Shown here one piece after another: positions 8,694 through 17,989 of a stretch of DNA of 64,000 nt. Under the pieces are notes generated by a model that was not told where the DNA came from, did no database searches, and was given only the letters and a program-made list of their open reading frames with translations. The first letter of the stretch is position 1. Each line of letters opens with the position of its first letter. The position numbers were made by a program, and so were the translations under genes. Origin of the DNA: Winogradskyella sp. PG-2 (lineage in GTDB: Bacteria; Bacteroidota; Bacteroidia; Flavobacteriales; Flavobacteriaceae); assembly GCF_000828715.1 (NCBI RefSeq), contig NZ_AP014583.1, positions 2,106,001 through 2,170,000 on the forward strand, given 5' to 3'.

Positions 8694-8799
8694 TATACCA
8701 TCAACTCTTATAAAAACTACACTTCTCCTTTTATTATTTACTAGAAAATACTATTTTCGCAGACTTATTTATACCAAATAAAGACTAGATAAAAAGACT

Positions 8800-10956
8800 A
8801 TGGCAGTTTTAAATAAAATTAGACAACGTTCACTGATACTGATATTAGTAATCGCATTAGCATTATTTTCATTTGTAATTGGTGATTTATTCAAAAATTC
8901 TGATGCCTTAACTGGTGGTGCACAAGATGTTGTTGCTACTATTAATGGAAAAGATATTAATCGTACAGATTTTCAACAAAAGGTGAAAAACTATCAGGAT
9001 AGATCTGGTGGAAGACAGACGTCTACACAGTCTATGAATGCGATTTATAATCAAGAGCTACGTAAAATTGTTTTACAATCAGAATTTGACGAATTAGGAT
9101 TGTCTGTAGAGAAAGATGAAATGAGAGATTTATTGAAGACCAGTTTTTCTTCTTATCCAGAATTTCAAGATGAGAATGGTCTTTTTGATGTAAATAAATT
9201 AAACGGTTTTATCGCTAACTTAAAAGATTTACAAGGTGCTAATCCAGATACAGCCCCTTTAGGAAACTTCTTGGTGAATTATGATAGTTGGACTAATAAT
9301 GAGCAAACAATTGCTGCAAATGCTGTTCAACAAACGTATTACAATATGATAAAAGCTGGAGTTGGTACAACGATAGCTGAAGCTGAAGATGATTATTTTG
9401 GTGACTCTAAGACTGTAGATGTTCGTTATGTACAAGTCCCTTATACAAGTATAGCAGATAGTTTAGTTGAGGTGACTAAAAGCGATATAAAAGCTTACAT
9501 GAAAGACCACGAAGAAAAATTCAAAGCGGATGCTTCTAGAGAAGTAGTTTATGTTGAATTTAAAGAGGAGGCGTCTAAAGCTGATGAAGATAAAATTAAA
9601 GCAGACTTGCTAGATTTAAAAAACGATAAAGTAGAATATAACAAAGTTTCAAAACTCAATGACACCATTCCGGGTTTAAACAATGTTAAAGATGTTGAGG
9701 AATTTGTAAATTCTTATTCTGATGTAAAATATGATAATTCATTTTGGAGAGCCGCACAATTACCAGCTGTTGCAAAAGACACGTTAATGAAGTTGAGTGT
9801 CGGTGATTATTTTGGCCCTTATAAAGAAGGTGAATATTATAATTTATCTAAGGTTATTGCAACGAAGCAATTACCAGACTCAGTGAAAGTACGTCATATC
9901 TTAATTCCTTTTGCTGGTGGACAAAGAGCAGATGCATCTATTACTAAAACACCAGAACAAGCAAAAACTACTGCAGATAGTATTTTAGCTCAAATTAACA
10001 GTGGAAAGCGATTTATGGACTTATTAGAATTATCTTCTGATAAAGTAAGTAATGAAAGTGATGGTGAAATAGAGTTTGCATACAATGCAGGTATGGCACC
10101 AGAGTTTAAAGCTTTTTCTTTCGATAATAAAATAGGTGATGTTGATGTAGTTGGTACATCTTTTGGTTATCATGTTATCGAAATATTAGAACAAAAGAGT
10201 TTTAGTAAAACAGTGCAATTGGCAACTATAGCTGATAAAATTGAGCCATCAGACCAAACCTTAAGTGATGTATTCAATAAAATGTCTAAATTCGAAATAG
10301 CTGCTAAAGATGCTGATTTCAATGAATTGGCACAAGAGCGTGAATTAACAGTAAAGCCAATTACATTTAAAGAATTGGACGAGAATATACCAGGTTTAGG
10401 AAGTCAAAGAGAAGTAGTACGTTGGTCATTTGATGATGATACTGATGTTGGTGATTACAAAAATTTTGCAATATCTAATTTTGGGTTTATTGTAGCTAAA
10501 GTAATCGAGAAAAAAGAAGAAGGGCTAATGAGTGTTGAAGATGCTTCTATAACAGCTATACCAGAAATAAGAAAAGAGAAGAAGGCGAAAATGATTCGTG
10601 ATAAGATTTCTGCGACAACCTTAGCAGATATATCTAAAAATCAAGGGCAAGGTACAAGAACCGCATCTGCAGTAACTTTAAAGAATACAACTTTATCTGG
10701 TGCAGGTGTTGAGCCTAAAGTAGTGGGAGCTGTGTTTGGATTAGCTGAAGGGGCAACGTCTAAACCAATTGACGGTGATAAAGGTGTTTATGTTGTTGAG
10801 GTGACAAAAATCAACGAAGCGACTAAACTAGATAACTATTCTGCAATAATGAGTAGATTAAGCACTGAGCGAAGAAATGCAGTACAAACTAAAGTGTACC
10901 AAGCATTAGAGAAGGCTGCTGATATTGAAGATAACAGAGCAAAGACAGTTTATTAA
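8800..10956 (+). CDS. Peptidyl-prolyl isomerase, PpiD/SurA-like periplasmic foldase
   Basis: 718 residues with one N-terminal membrane anchor (about residues 11-28), then a SurA/PpiD N-terminal chaperone domain (VVATINGKDINRTDFQQKV), and a parvulin-type PPIC domain from about residue 365 with VRHILIPFAGG and the late SFGYHVIEI. The layout matches PpiD, an inner-membrane-anchored chaperone that assists outer-membrane protein folding. It follows the CorC-like gene by 106 bases and a TATTTTCG box stands near 8752-8759, so it may have its own promoter. It is followed by a terminator. Confidence 0.88.
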   Translation: MAVLNKIRQRSLILILVIALALFSFVIGDLFKNSDALTGGAQDVVATINGKDINRTDFQQKVKNYQDRSGGRQTSTQSMNAIYNQELRKIVLQSEFDELGLSVEKDEMRDLLKTSFSSYPEFQDENGLFDVNKLNGFIANLKDLQGANPDTAPLGNFLVNYDSWTNNEQTIAANAVQQTYYNMIKAGVGTTIAEAEDDYFGDSKTVDVRYVQVPYTSIADSLVEVTKSDIKAYMKDHEEKFKADASREVVYVEFKEEASKADEDKIKADLLDLKNDKVEYNKVSKLNDTIPGLNNVKDVEEFVNSYSDVKYDNSFWRAAQLPAVAKDTLMKLSVGDYFGPYKEGEYYNLSKVIATKQLPDSVKVRHILIPFAGGQRADASITKTPEQAKTTADSILAQINSGKRFMDLLELSSDKVSNESDGEIEFAYNAGMAPEFKAFSFDNKIGDVDVVGTSFGYHVIEILEQKSFSKTVQLATIADKIEPSDQTLSDVFNKMSKFEIAAKDADFNELAQERELTVKPITFKELDENIPGLGSQREVVRWSFDDDTDVGDYKNFAISNFGFIVAKVIEKKEEGLMSVEDASITAIPEIRKEKKAKMIRDKISATTLADISKNQGQGTRTASAVTLKNTTLSGAGVEPKVVGAVFGLAEGATSKPIDGDKGVYVVEVTKINEATKLDNYSAIMSRLSTERRNAVQTKVYQALEKAADIEDNRAKTVY

Positions 10957-10984
10957 TATACCTTTTAAAATATATTTTGGAAGA

Positions 10985-11014
10985 AGGCTTTACAGAAATG
11001 TGAAGCCTCTTTTA
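10985..11014 (+). terminator. Intrinsic terminator after the PpiD-like gene
   Basis: Arms AGGCTTTACA (10985-10994) and TGTGAAGCCT (10999-11008) pair over 10 bp with one G:U, enclosing a GAAA tetraloop, then CTCTTTT. The minus-strand gene ends at 11012, so the hairpin separates two convergent genes. Confidence 0.8.
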
Positions 11015-11935
11015 GTTTAGAACCATTTCCGAATACGGAATAACAATATCAAAACCTTTTGAATTAAAATAAGATGTTGGGTTATCTTCAGATGTTACTA
11101 AAACAAAATCTCCGCCCCAAGCACCTAAACTTTTAATGGATCCATTATGATCCTTGAAAAGTCGCGACTTAATAGTTTCTTGTTGAATTAAATTGGAGAT
11201 TATATTTTCATGTGAGTTAATAAGCTTTTCAAATTCAGAAAGTGAATTACAAGTTGTCATAGCCTCTGTAATCATATTAATTTCGCCTAAAGTTTCATTG
11301 GTAATTTTAGCGTTCTTTTTATAGGCTGAAATGCCATCTCTACTATTTTGTTTTTGATTAAGATATACAAAGTAAAGTTGTGATTTAAAACTAGGATTAA
11401 ACTCTTTAGCTTCGACTAATGGTTTCTGACTATATCTTAATTGATATGATATTGGTGTATTGTTTTGAGCACATGCAATATCATAACCACTACCTTTAAA
11501 TGTTTTTTCTAAGAGCTTGTATGCATCTACTTTTGCCCAATCTGCAATGTTATTGATAAGTGTTGATGAGGTGCCCAAACCCCAAAGTCGATTAAAATCT
11601 TGGTGAGTTGTAATTGTATAACCTTGTTTAGTATTTAAAAATTCGGGATTCAAACCATATGTTGCTTTTAAGATTTGAATTAATCTTTTAGAAATATCTG
11701 TAAAGTTTTTTGCTTTTAGGCTTAAACTATTTGAAGCTTTAGTTATTAAGAATTCATCTTCAAACCAAAGTTGATTTAATTCATTATGACTTTTCCAGAC
11801 AATGGTATTTAAATTATTAGTTTCAATGTTTAAACTCTGCCCATATTTTGTTGGGATAGCTAATGCTTTTGCACCATCTAAGACTACATATTCTCCTGTA
11901 AGTAATAATTTACCGTTACTTCTAAATGTTCCCAA
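11012..11935 (-). CDS. GYDIA-type GHMP kinase
   Basis: A 307-residue GHMP-superfamily kinase. It begins with the substrate-binding strand GKLLLTGEYVVLDGAKALAIP, has the ATP-binding loop LWGLGTSSTLI near 117-127 and the GSGYDIACA segment near 148-156 that gives the GYDIA family its name, plus a C-terminal GAWGGDFVLV matching GHMP motif 3. The family resembles mevalonate and phosphomevalonate kinases and is seen beside HMG-CoA reductase in Bacteroidota, as here, two bases downstream. A mevalonate pathway step is likely, but the exact substrate is inferred from context only. Confidence 0.88.
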   Translation of the reverse strand: MGTFRSNGKLLLTGEYVVLDGAKALAIPTKYGQSLNIETNNLNTIVWKSHNELNQLWFEDEFLITKASNSLSLKAKNFTDISKRLIQILKATYGLNPEFLNTKQGYTITTHQDFNRLWGLGTSSTLINNIADWAKVDAYKLLEKTFKGSGYDIACAQNNTPISYQLRYSQKPLVEAKEFNPSFKSQLYFVYLNQKQNSRDGISAYKKNAKITNETLGEINMITEAMTTCNSLSEFEKLINSHENIISNLIQQETIKSRLFKDHNGSIKSLGAWGGDFVLVTSEDNPTSYFNSKGFDIVIPYSEMVLN

Positions 11936-11937
11936 AT

Positions 11938-13239
11938 TTAATTTCTTAGATTTTCAATAGCTTCAACAACAGCGCTATGTGTCACTATATTGGTTTTAAA
12001 ATGCGTTACCAATTTTGATTTTTCTTCTGCTGTTGCTTCAAACTGATTTAAAATATTCATCAGATGCATCTTCATATGACCTTCTTGAATGCCAGTTGTT
12101 GTTAATGACTTTACGGCACCAAAATTTTGTGCCAATCCCGCAACTGCAACAATTTTCATCAAGTCTTTTGCTTTTGGCTTTTCTAACATTTCTAATGAAA
12201 ACTTTACTAAAGGGTGCAAACTAGTTAAACCTCCTACAGTTCCTAAAGCTAATGGAATTTCAATCCAGAATTTAAAAGTGTCATTTTCAATAGAACAATG
12301 AGTTAGACTAGAGTACTTATTGTCTTTTGCAGCATAAGCATGGACTCCAGCTTCAACGGCTCTAAAATCATTTCCTGTTGCTAATACTACTGCATCAATG
12401 CCATTCATAATGCCTTTGTTGTGTGTTACAGCTCTAAAAGGTTCAACTTCTGCAATATTAATTGCTTGTTTAAATTTCTCTGCAAAGATTCCAGGATCAG
12501 AAATATCTTTACTTTTTAAGTCAGAAATTGGACATGAGACTTCGGCTCTAACAATGCAATTAGGTACATAATTTGAGAGAATACTCATCACTATATCTAG
12601 CGGGTTTTCTAAATGTATATCTGCTTCAGCTTTAAACGTACTTGCAAATTGCTCTAAGCAAGAGTTGATAAAATTTGCTCCCATAGCATCCAAAGTTTCA
12701 AACGTAGCATGCAATTGGTAATAGTGGTCTAAATCTTCAGACTTATTTCGTAACTCAATATTTAAAATACCTCCTCCACGACGTTCCATATTTTTAGTAA
12801 TATGAGAAGTTGAGGAGATTAACTTTGGTTTTATGGTATCAAAAAAACTTTCTAATTGTTTAAAATCACCTTTGAATATAAAGTGAACTTGGCCTATTTT
12901 TTCAGTCGAGATTACTTCAGCTTTAAACCCACCTCTGTCATACCAAAATTTTGCAGCCTTACTAGCTGCCGCAACTACAGAACTTTCTTCTATAGCCATA
13001 GGAATGGTAAATAGTTTATTATTTATTAAAAAGTTAGGAGCGACACCCAGTGGTAAATAATAATTAGTTATTGTATTTTCGATGAACTCATCGTGTAATT
13101 TTTGTAGTTTTTCATCTGAATTCCAATACTGCTTTACTAGTGTTCGAGCATTGTCTTTATTAGTGAAATACGAGTCTAAAAGCCATTCAATCTTTTCAGA
13201 TTTTGTTAGCTTAGAAAAGCCAGAAATAGCGTTTGGCAT
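11938..13239 (-). CDS. mvaA: Hydroxymethylglutaryl-CoA reductase, class II
   Basis: The 433-residue protein belongs to class II HMG-CoA reductases. Motifs include PMAIEESSVVAAAS (catalytic Glu region), DAMGANFIN, HNKGIMNGIDAV, ATGNDFRAVEAG and GTVGG, with a C-terminal helical region of family type. It converts HMG-CoA to mevalonate, or works in reverse in degraders. In Bacteroidota that use the mevalonate pathway it is biosynthetic, and its pairing with the GYDIA kinase supports that. It is divergent from the DPP4 gene across a 239-base gap. Confidence 0.94.
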   Translation of the reverse strand: MPNAISGFSKLTKSEKIEWLLDSYFTNKDNARTLVKQYWNSDEKLQKLHDEFIENTITNYYLPLGVAPNFLINNKLFTIPMAIEESSVVAAASKAAKFWYDRGGFKAEVISTEKIGQVHFIFKGDFKQLESFFDTIKPKLISSTSHITKNMERRGGGILNIELRNKSEDLDHYYQLHATFETLDAMGANFINSCLEQFASTFKAEADIHLENPLDIVMSILSNYVPNCIVRAEVSCPISDLKSKDISDPGIFAEKFKQAINIAEVEPFRAVTHNKGIMNGIDAVVLATGNDFRAVEAGVHAYAAKDNKYSSLTHCSIENDTFKFWIEIPLALGTVGGLTSLHPLVKFSLEMLEKPKAKDLMKIVAVAGLAQNFGAVKSLTTTGIQEGHMKMHLMNILNQFEATAEEKSKLVTHFKTNIVTHSAVVEAIENLRN

Positions 13240-13478
13240 ATTTATTATAAATTTTAAGTGTAAAGATACTTAGGATTGGCATAAAATGTGTGCATTAGCT
13301 ATCATTAATTGCGGATTTACTGTTAATAATGCCTATTTTTTGCATAATTTTTAGTAAACTTGGCATTGCTATATTGAAAAATTACATAGATGAAACATTC
13401 TGATTTTTTAACCTTCATACGTTAAATGCTGCTAAAGAGAATGTTCCATGTGACTTTAAAATAGAAATAAAAAAACAC

Positions 13479-15710
13479 ATGAAATTAAGACACATTGTTG
13501 CAATTGTAGGATTTTTAACAACCTCATTAATTTATTGTCAAGATAAACAGATTTCACTCCAAGATATTTGGAGTGGTGAGTTTAGAATAGAAAGAATGCA
13601 AGCCTTGCATTCAATGAAAAACGGTAAACAATATTCGGTTTTAAATTTCGATAGGCAAAGTAGAACAGCAACGATAGACATTTACGATTATAAAACTTTA
13701 GAAAAAGTAAAGACCTTGGTATCATCTTCAGACTTAGAAGAGATTCAAGGTTTTTTTGATTATAGCTTCAGTGAAGATGAGTCTAAGGTGATCTTAACAA
13801 CTAATTCTAAACCAGTTTTTAGACGCTCAACACTTGGGGAGTATTACATATATGATATTGCCTCTAAAACGTTAACGAAAGTGTCTGATGATTTGGTTCA
13901 AGAACCTACATTATCTCCAGATGCAACTAAGATAGCTTATGGATTTGAAAATAATCTTTATGTTAAAGACCTAGCTTCAGGACAAGTGAGACAAGTGACT
14001 AAAGATGGTGAAAAGAATAAAATCATCAACGGTATTACGGATTGGGTATACGAAGAAGAATTTAGCTTCGTAAGAGCTTTTGATTGGAATGCTAGTGGCA
14101 ATCAAATTGCATTTATTCGTTTTGATGAATCTGAGGTGCCAGAATTTTCAATGGATGTTTTTGGTTCAGGTTTGTATCAAACACAGCAAGTATTTAAATA
14201 CCCTAAAGCTGGAGAAGCAAATTCTAAAGTATCTCTGCATTTATACGATTTAAGTACTGATAAAACTCAAGAGCTAAAAGTCGATAAGACTTATAATGAC
14301 TTCTACATTCCTAGAATAAAATGGACTAAAGACGCTAATGTTCTTAGTGCGCAGTATATGAACCGTCACCAGAATGAATTAGATCTTTGGATGATTAATA
14401 CAAAAACTAACTCTTCTAATTTAGTTTTGGCTGAAAAAGACAAGGCATATATTGATGTGACTTTTAACTTAACGTTTCTAAAGGATAATAGCTTTATATG
14501 GACAAGTGAAAAAGATGGATATAATCATATCTATCATTATGATAATGATGGAAGTTTAATTAATCAAGTTACTAAAGGTGACTGGGAAGTGACTAACTAT
14601 TATGGTTTTAACGAAAAAGAGAATACCATTTATTACCAGTCTGTAGAAAACGGATCGATAAATAGAGATGTCTATTCTGTTAAGTTAAATAGTAAAAGTA
14701 AAAAGCGATTAACTAAAACTGATGGTACTAATAGTGCTTCATTTAGTGCAGACTTCACTTATTTTATTAATACACATTCTAGTGCAACAACTCCACCAGA
14801 ATACACGCTTAATAGTTCTAAATCGGGTAACGTTGTAAAAGGTATAAAAGATAATGATCGTTTGGCTCAGAAAGTTGGAAGTTTTGTGACTTCTAAAAAA
14901 GAGTTCAGTACCATTAATGTAAACGGAAATGATTTAAATATGTGGATGGTGAAACCAGCAGATTTTGATGCGAATAAACAATATCCATTATTTATGTATC
15001 AATACTCTGGTCCAGGCTCACAGCAAGTCGCTAATCGTTGGAACGGAACAAATGATTATTGGTATCAAATGCTAGCACAACAAGGCTATATTGTGGCTTG
15101 TGTAGATGGAAGAGGTACTGGTTTTAAAGGTGCTGATTTTAAAAAGGTAACACAGAATGAATTAGGTAAATACGAAGTTGAAGATCAAATTGCTGCAGCT
15201 AAAAAATTAGGAGCTTTACCATATGTTGATGAAACTAGAATGGGAATTTGGGGCTGGAGTTATGGAGGCTTTATGAGCAGTAATGCTTTATTTAAAGGCA
15301 ATGATGTTTTTAAAATGGCAATTGCTGTGGCACCAGTAACAAGTTGGAGGTTTTATGATACAATCTATACAGAGCGTTATATGACGACTCCACAGGAAAA
15401 TCCAAGTGGATATGATGAAAATTCACCGATTAACCATGTCGATAAATTAGAGGGAGATTTCTTGTTGATCCATGGGTCTGGTGATGATAATGTGCATTTA
15501 CAAAATACTATGCGTATGGTTGAGGCATTGATTCAAGCAGATAAGCAATTTGAATGGATGATTTATCCAGATAAAAATCATGGTATCTATGGCGGAAATA
15601 CACGCTTACACTTATATAAAAAGATGACTAATTTTATCAATAAAACTTTAGGTGATAAATTAGAGAAGGCTGAAGTAGAAGCAGAAGAAACATCTAAAAT
15701 TAAAGGTTAA
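13479..15710 (+). CDS. S9 prolyl dipeptidyl peptidase (DPP IV type)
   Basis: 743 residues with a signal peptide (to about residue 21, ending TSLIYCQ), an N-terminal eight-bladed propeller region (DPPIV_N) and a C-terminal alpha/beta-hydrolase domain. The catalytic triad is visible: Ser594 in GWSYGGF, Asp669 in GSGDDNVH and His701 in KNHGIYGG. The double-Glu motif YEEEF near residue 190, which positions the substrate N-terminus, supports a true dipeptidyl peptidase releasing X-Pro dipeptides. It sits directly upstream of a di/tripeptide:proton symporter, which would import the products. Confidence 0.93.
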   Translation: MKLRHIVAIVGFLTTSLIYCQDKQISLQDIWSGEFRIERMQALHSMKNGKQYSVLNFDRQSRTATIDIYDYKTLEKVKTLVSSSDLEEIQGFFDYSFSEDESKVILTTNSKPVFRRSTLGEYYIYDIASKTLTKVSDDLVQEPTLSPDATKIAYGFENNLYVKDLASGQVRQVTKDGEKNKIINGITDWVYEEEFSFVRAFDWNASGNQIAFIRFDESEVPEFSMDVFGSGLYQTQQVFKYPKAGEANSKVSLHLYDLSTDKTQELKVDKTYNDFYIPRIKWTKDANVLSAQYMNRHQNELDLWMINTKTNSSNLVLAEKDKAYIDVTFNLTFLKDNSFIWTSEKDGYNHIYHYDNDGSLINQVTKGDWEVTNYYGFNEKENTIYYQSVENGSINRDVYSVKLNSKSKKRLTKTDGTNSASFSADFTYFINTHSSATTPPEYTLNSSKSGNVVKGIKDNDRLAQKVGSFVTSKKEFSTINVNGNDLNMWMVKPADFDANKQYPLFMYQYSGPGSQQVANRWNGTNDYWYQMLAQQGYIVACVDGRGTGFKGADFKKVTQNELGKYEVEDQIAAAKKLGALPYVDETRMGIWGWSYGGFMSSNALFKGNDVFKMAIAVAPVTSWRFYDTIYTERYMTTPQENPSGYDENSPINHVDKLEGDFLLIHGSGDDNVHLQNTMRMVEALIQADKQFEWMIYPDKNHGIYGGNTRLHLYKKMTNFINKTLGDKLEKAEVEAEETSKIKG

Positions 15711-15739
15711 ACTAACAATAACTAACTAAATATAATTAT

Positions 15740-17329
15740 ATGGAATTTAAATTTGGAGGTTCAGCAGAGAACCAAAAGACCGTTTTAGGACATCCTTCTG
15801 GTCTATTTGTACTTTTCTTTACAGAGATGTGGGAGCGTTTTTCTTATTATGGAATGCGAGCTTTACTTGTTTTATTTCTCGTATCAACTGTACTTGATGG
15901 TGGTTGGGAATGGACTAGAGCTGACGCATTAGTGCTTTATGGATGGTATACAGGTTTAGTTTATATCACACCAATCATAGGTGGTTTCATTGCAGATAAA
16001 TTTATGGGTTATCGAAGAGCAGTAGTAGTCGGTGCTTTTATTATGACGTTAGGACATGCGGCTATGGCCTTAGAAGGAATGACTTCGATTTTCTTTTATG
16101 CAGGACTTTCATTTTTGATTATTGGAAACGGATTCTTTAAACCGAACATCTCTTCTATGGTTGGTCAATTATATAAATCACAAGGAAAAGAAAAGGATGC
16201 AGGTTATACCATTTTTTATATGGGTATTAATGCTGGAGCCTTTTTGGGTATTCTTTTATGTGGTTATGTAGGAGAAAAAGTAGGTTGGCATTATGGTTTT
16301 GGACTTGCTGGAATTTTTATGTTTTTAGGAATGCTGCAGTTTTATTTTACTCAAAGTATTTTCGGGAAAATAGGATTGTCACCAAAACAAACTGAAGATT
16401 TTGATGATGTCATTGAAGATAGTATTGAGAAAATTGAAGACAACGTTGAAGATGTAATTGAAGAAGCTGAGAGTTCTAAGGTGGTAAGAGATAGATTATT
16501 CGTTATAGGTATATTCTCTCTTTTCGTAGTCTTCTTTTGGTGGGCATTTGAGCAAGCAGGTGGTTCTATGACAATTTTTGCGGCTGATTATACAGATAGA
16601 GCTTTAGAAGGTGGTGCAGCTACAACTTTTAAAATTGTAAATACAGTAATAACGATAGTGCCAATGATAGTTATAACATGGGTGTTGGCAATGTTATTTA
16701 AACAAACGTTTAAAAAGTATGCTTTAGCAAATATATTGTTGGCTTCTAGTTTTGTAATTATATGGGGAATCGTAATTTGGATGTTGAACAGAGAGTTTCA
16801 ATCAGATACGACTGAAGTTCCTGCATCATGGTTTTCAGTTTTAAACTCATTATTTATTATTCTGTTTGCGCCATTATTTTCTAAAATATGGGAAAGCAAG
16901 CTCAACCCTTCAGGACCTATTAAATTTGCGATAGGCTTACTATTAGTTGGTTTAGGGTTTGCTGCACTTGCTTATGGATCTGCCGGCATTCCAGATGGAG
17001 CCAAGACAGCTTCCGTAAGTTTAATGTATTTAGTAGTTGCATATTTCTTACATACTATGGGCGAGCTTTGTGTATCTCCTGTTGGTTTATCTTATGTAAG
17101 TAAATTAGCTCCAGTGAAATTAGTAAGTATGATGTTTGGTATTTGGTTTACAGCCAATTTCTTCGCTAACTTACTAGGTGGATTTACAGGTAGTTATATG
17201 GATCCAATAATGGAAGAACATGGTTTATCCACATTCTTTTTAATATTTACTATTATTCCAATTGTTGCGGCTATAATAATGTTTTTATTAAACCCAATGT
17301 TAAAACGCAAAATGCACGGAATAAACTAA
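15740..17329 (+). CDS. POT/PTR family di- and tripeptide:proton symporter
   Basis: 529 residues with about 14 hydrophobic helices. The family signature FTEMWERFSYYGMRALL (the ExxERFxYYG motif in TM1) is present, as are GGFIADKFMGYRR and FYMGINAGAFLGILLCGY (PTR2 signatures). An acidic loop (about residues 218-245, rich in E and D) lies mid-protein. It follows the DPP IV gene by 29 bases and is very likely in the same operon, importing peptides trimmed outside by that enzyme. Substrate range within small peptides cannot be told. Confidence 0.93.
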   Translation: MEFKFGGSAENQKTVLGHPSGLFVLFFTEMWERFSYYGMRALLVLFLVSTVLDGGWEWTRADALVLYGWYTGLVYITPIIGGFIADKFMGYRRAVVVGAFIMTLGHAAMALEGMTSIFFYAGLSFLIIGNGFFKPNISSMVGQLYKSQGKEKDAGYTIFYMGINAGAFLGILLCGYVGEKVGWHYGFGLAGIFMFLGMLQFYFTQSIFGKIGLSPKQTEDFDDVIEDSIEKIEDNVEDVIEEAESSKVVRDRLFVIGIFSLFVVFFWWAFEQAGGSMTIFAADYTDRALEGGAATTFKIVNTVITIVPMIVITWVLAMLFKQTFKKYALANILLASSFVIIWGIVIWMLNREFQSDTTEVPASWFSVLNSLFIILFAPLFSKIWESKLNPSGPIKFAIGLLLVGLGFAALAYGSAGIPDGAKTASVSLMYLVVAYFLHTMGELCVSPVGLSYVSKLAPVKLVSMMFGIWFTANFFANLLGGFTGSYMDPIMEEHGLSTFFLIFTIIPIVAAIIMFLLNPMLKRKMHGIN

Positions 17330-17361
17330 ATAGAAGAGCGGTTAAACCGTTAAAATAACTT

Positions 17362-17388
17362 AAAATGCTCTTTAAAAGGAGCATTTTT
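17362..17388 (+). terminator. Intrinsic terminator after the peptide symporter
   Basis: Arms AAAATGCTC (17362-17370) and GAGCATTTT (17379-17387) form a 9-bp stem with an 8-base loop, followed by further T residues. It lies between the symporter and the thioredoxin-like gene. Confidence 0.75.
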
Positions 17389-17423
17389 TGTAAGTTCGAG
17401 ATAATTTTTGCAACAAATCAGTC

Positions 17424-17984
17424 ATGAGGAAATTAGGATATTTATTGTTAATAGTGTTGTTGGCTTCATTTAAACCAATGACAAAAGAAGTAGAAGGAAA
17501 AATTAATTGGTTGACTTTAGAAGAGGCTATAGAGCTTCAAAAAACAGCGCCTAAAAAAATTATGATGGATGTTTATACCAATTGGTGTGGGCCATGCAAA
17601 ATGCTAGATAAAAATACCTTTCAGAACGAAGATGTAGCAAATTATGTCAACGAGCATTTCTATGCGGTTAAGTTTAATGGTGAAGGAAACCAATCAGTGA
17701 CCTATAAGGATAAAACTTTTGCGAATCCAAATTACGATGCTACCAAAGCAAATCGTAGAAATAGTGCTCATGAGTTTACAAGAGTTCTTAAAATAAGAGC
17801 GTACCCAACTATGGCGTTTTTTGATGAAGAAGCAAATTTTATTACTCCAGTGACCGGGTATTTAAAACCACAACAACTAGAGTTGTATTTAAAATTGTTT
17901 AAAAGCGATAAATACAAAGAAATGACTACGCCAGAGCAATTCAACGAATACTACAAATCCTTTAAAGGTACATTTAAAGAATAA
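17424..17984 (+). CDS. Exported thioredoxin-like protein
   Basis: 186 residues with an N-terminal hydrophobic segment (residues 4-15) followed by a thioredoxin fold of the thioredoxin_7/DUF255-like kind. The active site is WCGPC at 54-58 and the conserved cis-proline lies in RAYPTMAFF. Signal-like N-terminus and the CGPC site suggest a periplasmic thiol-disulfide oxidoreductase. It is a single gene between two terminators; its terminator is embedded in the 3' end of the convergent comEC gene. Confidence 0.85.
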   Translation: MRKLGYLLLIVLLASFKPMTKEVEGKINWLTLEEAIELQKTAPKKIMMDVYTNWCGPCKMLDKNTFQNEDVANYVNEHFYAVKFNGEGNQSVTYKDKTFANPNYDATKANRRNSAHEFTRVLKIRAYPTMAFFDEEANFITPVTGYLKPQQLELYLKLFKSDKYKEMTTPEQFNEYYKSFKGTFKE

Positions 17985-17989
17985 AGATT

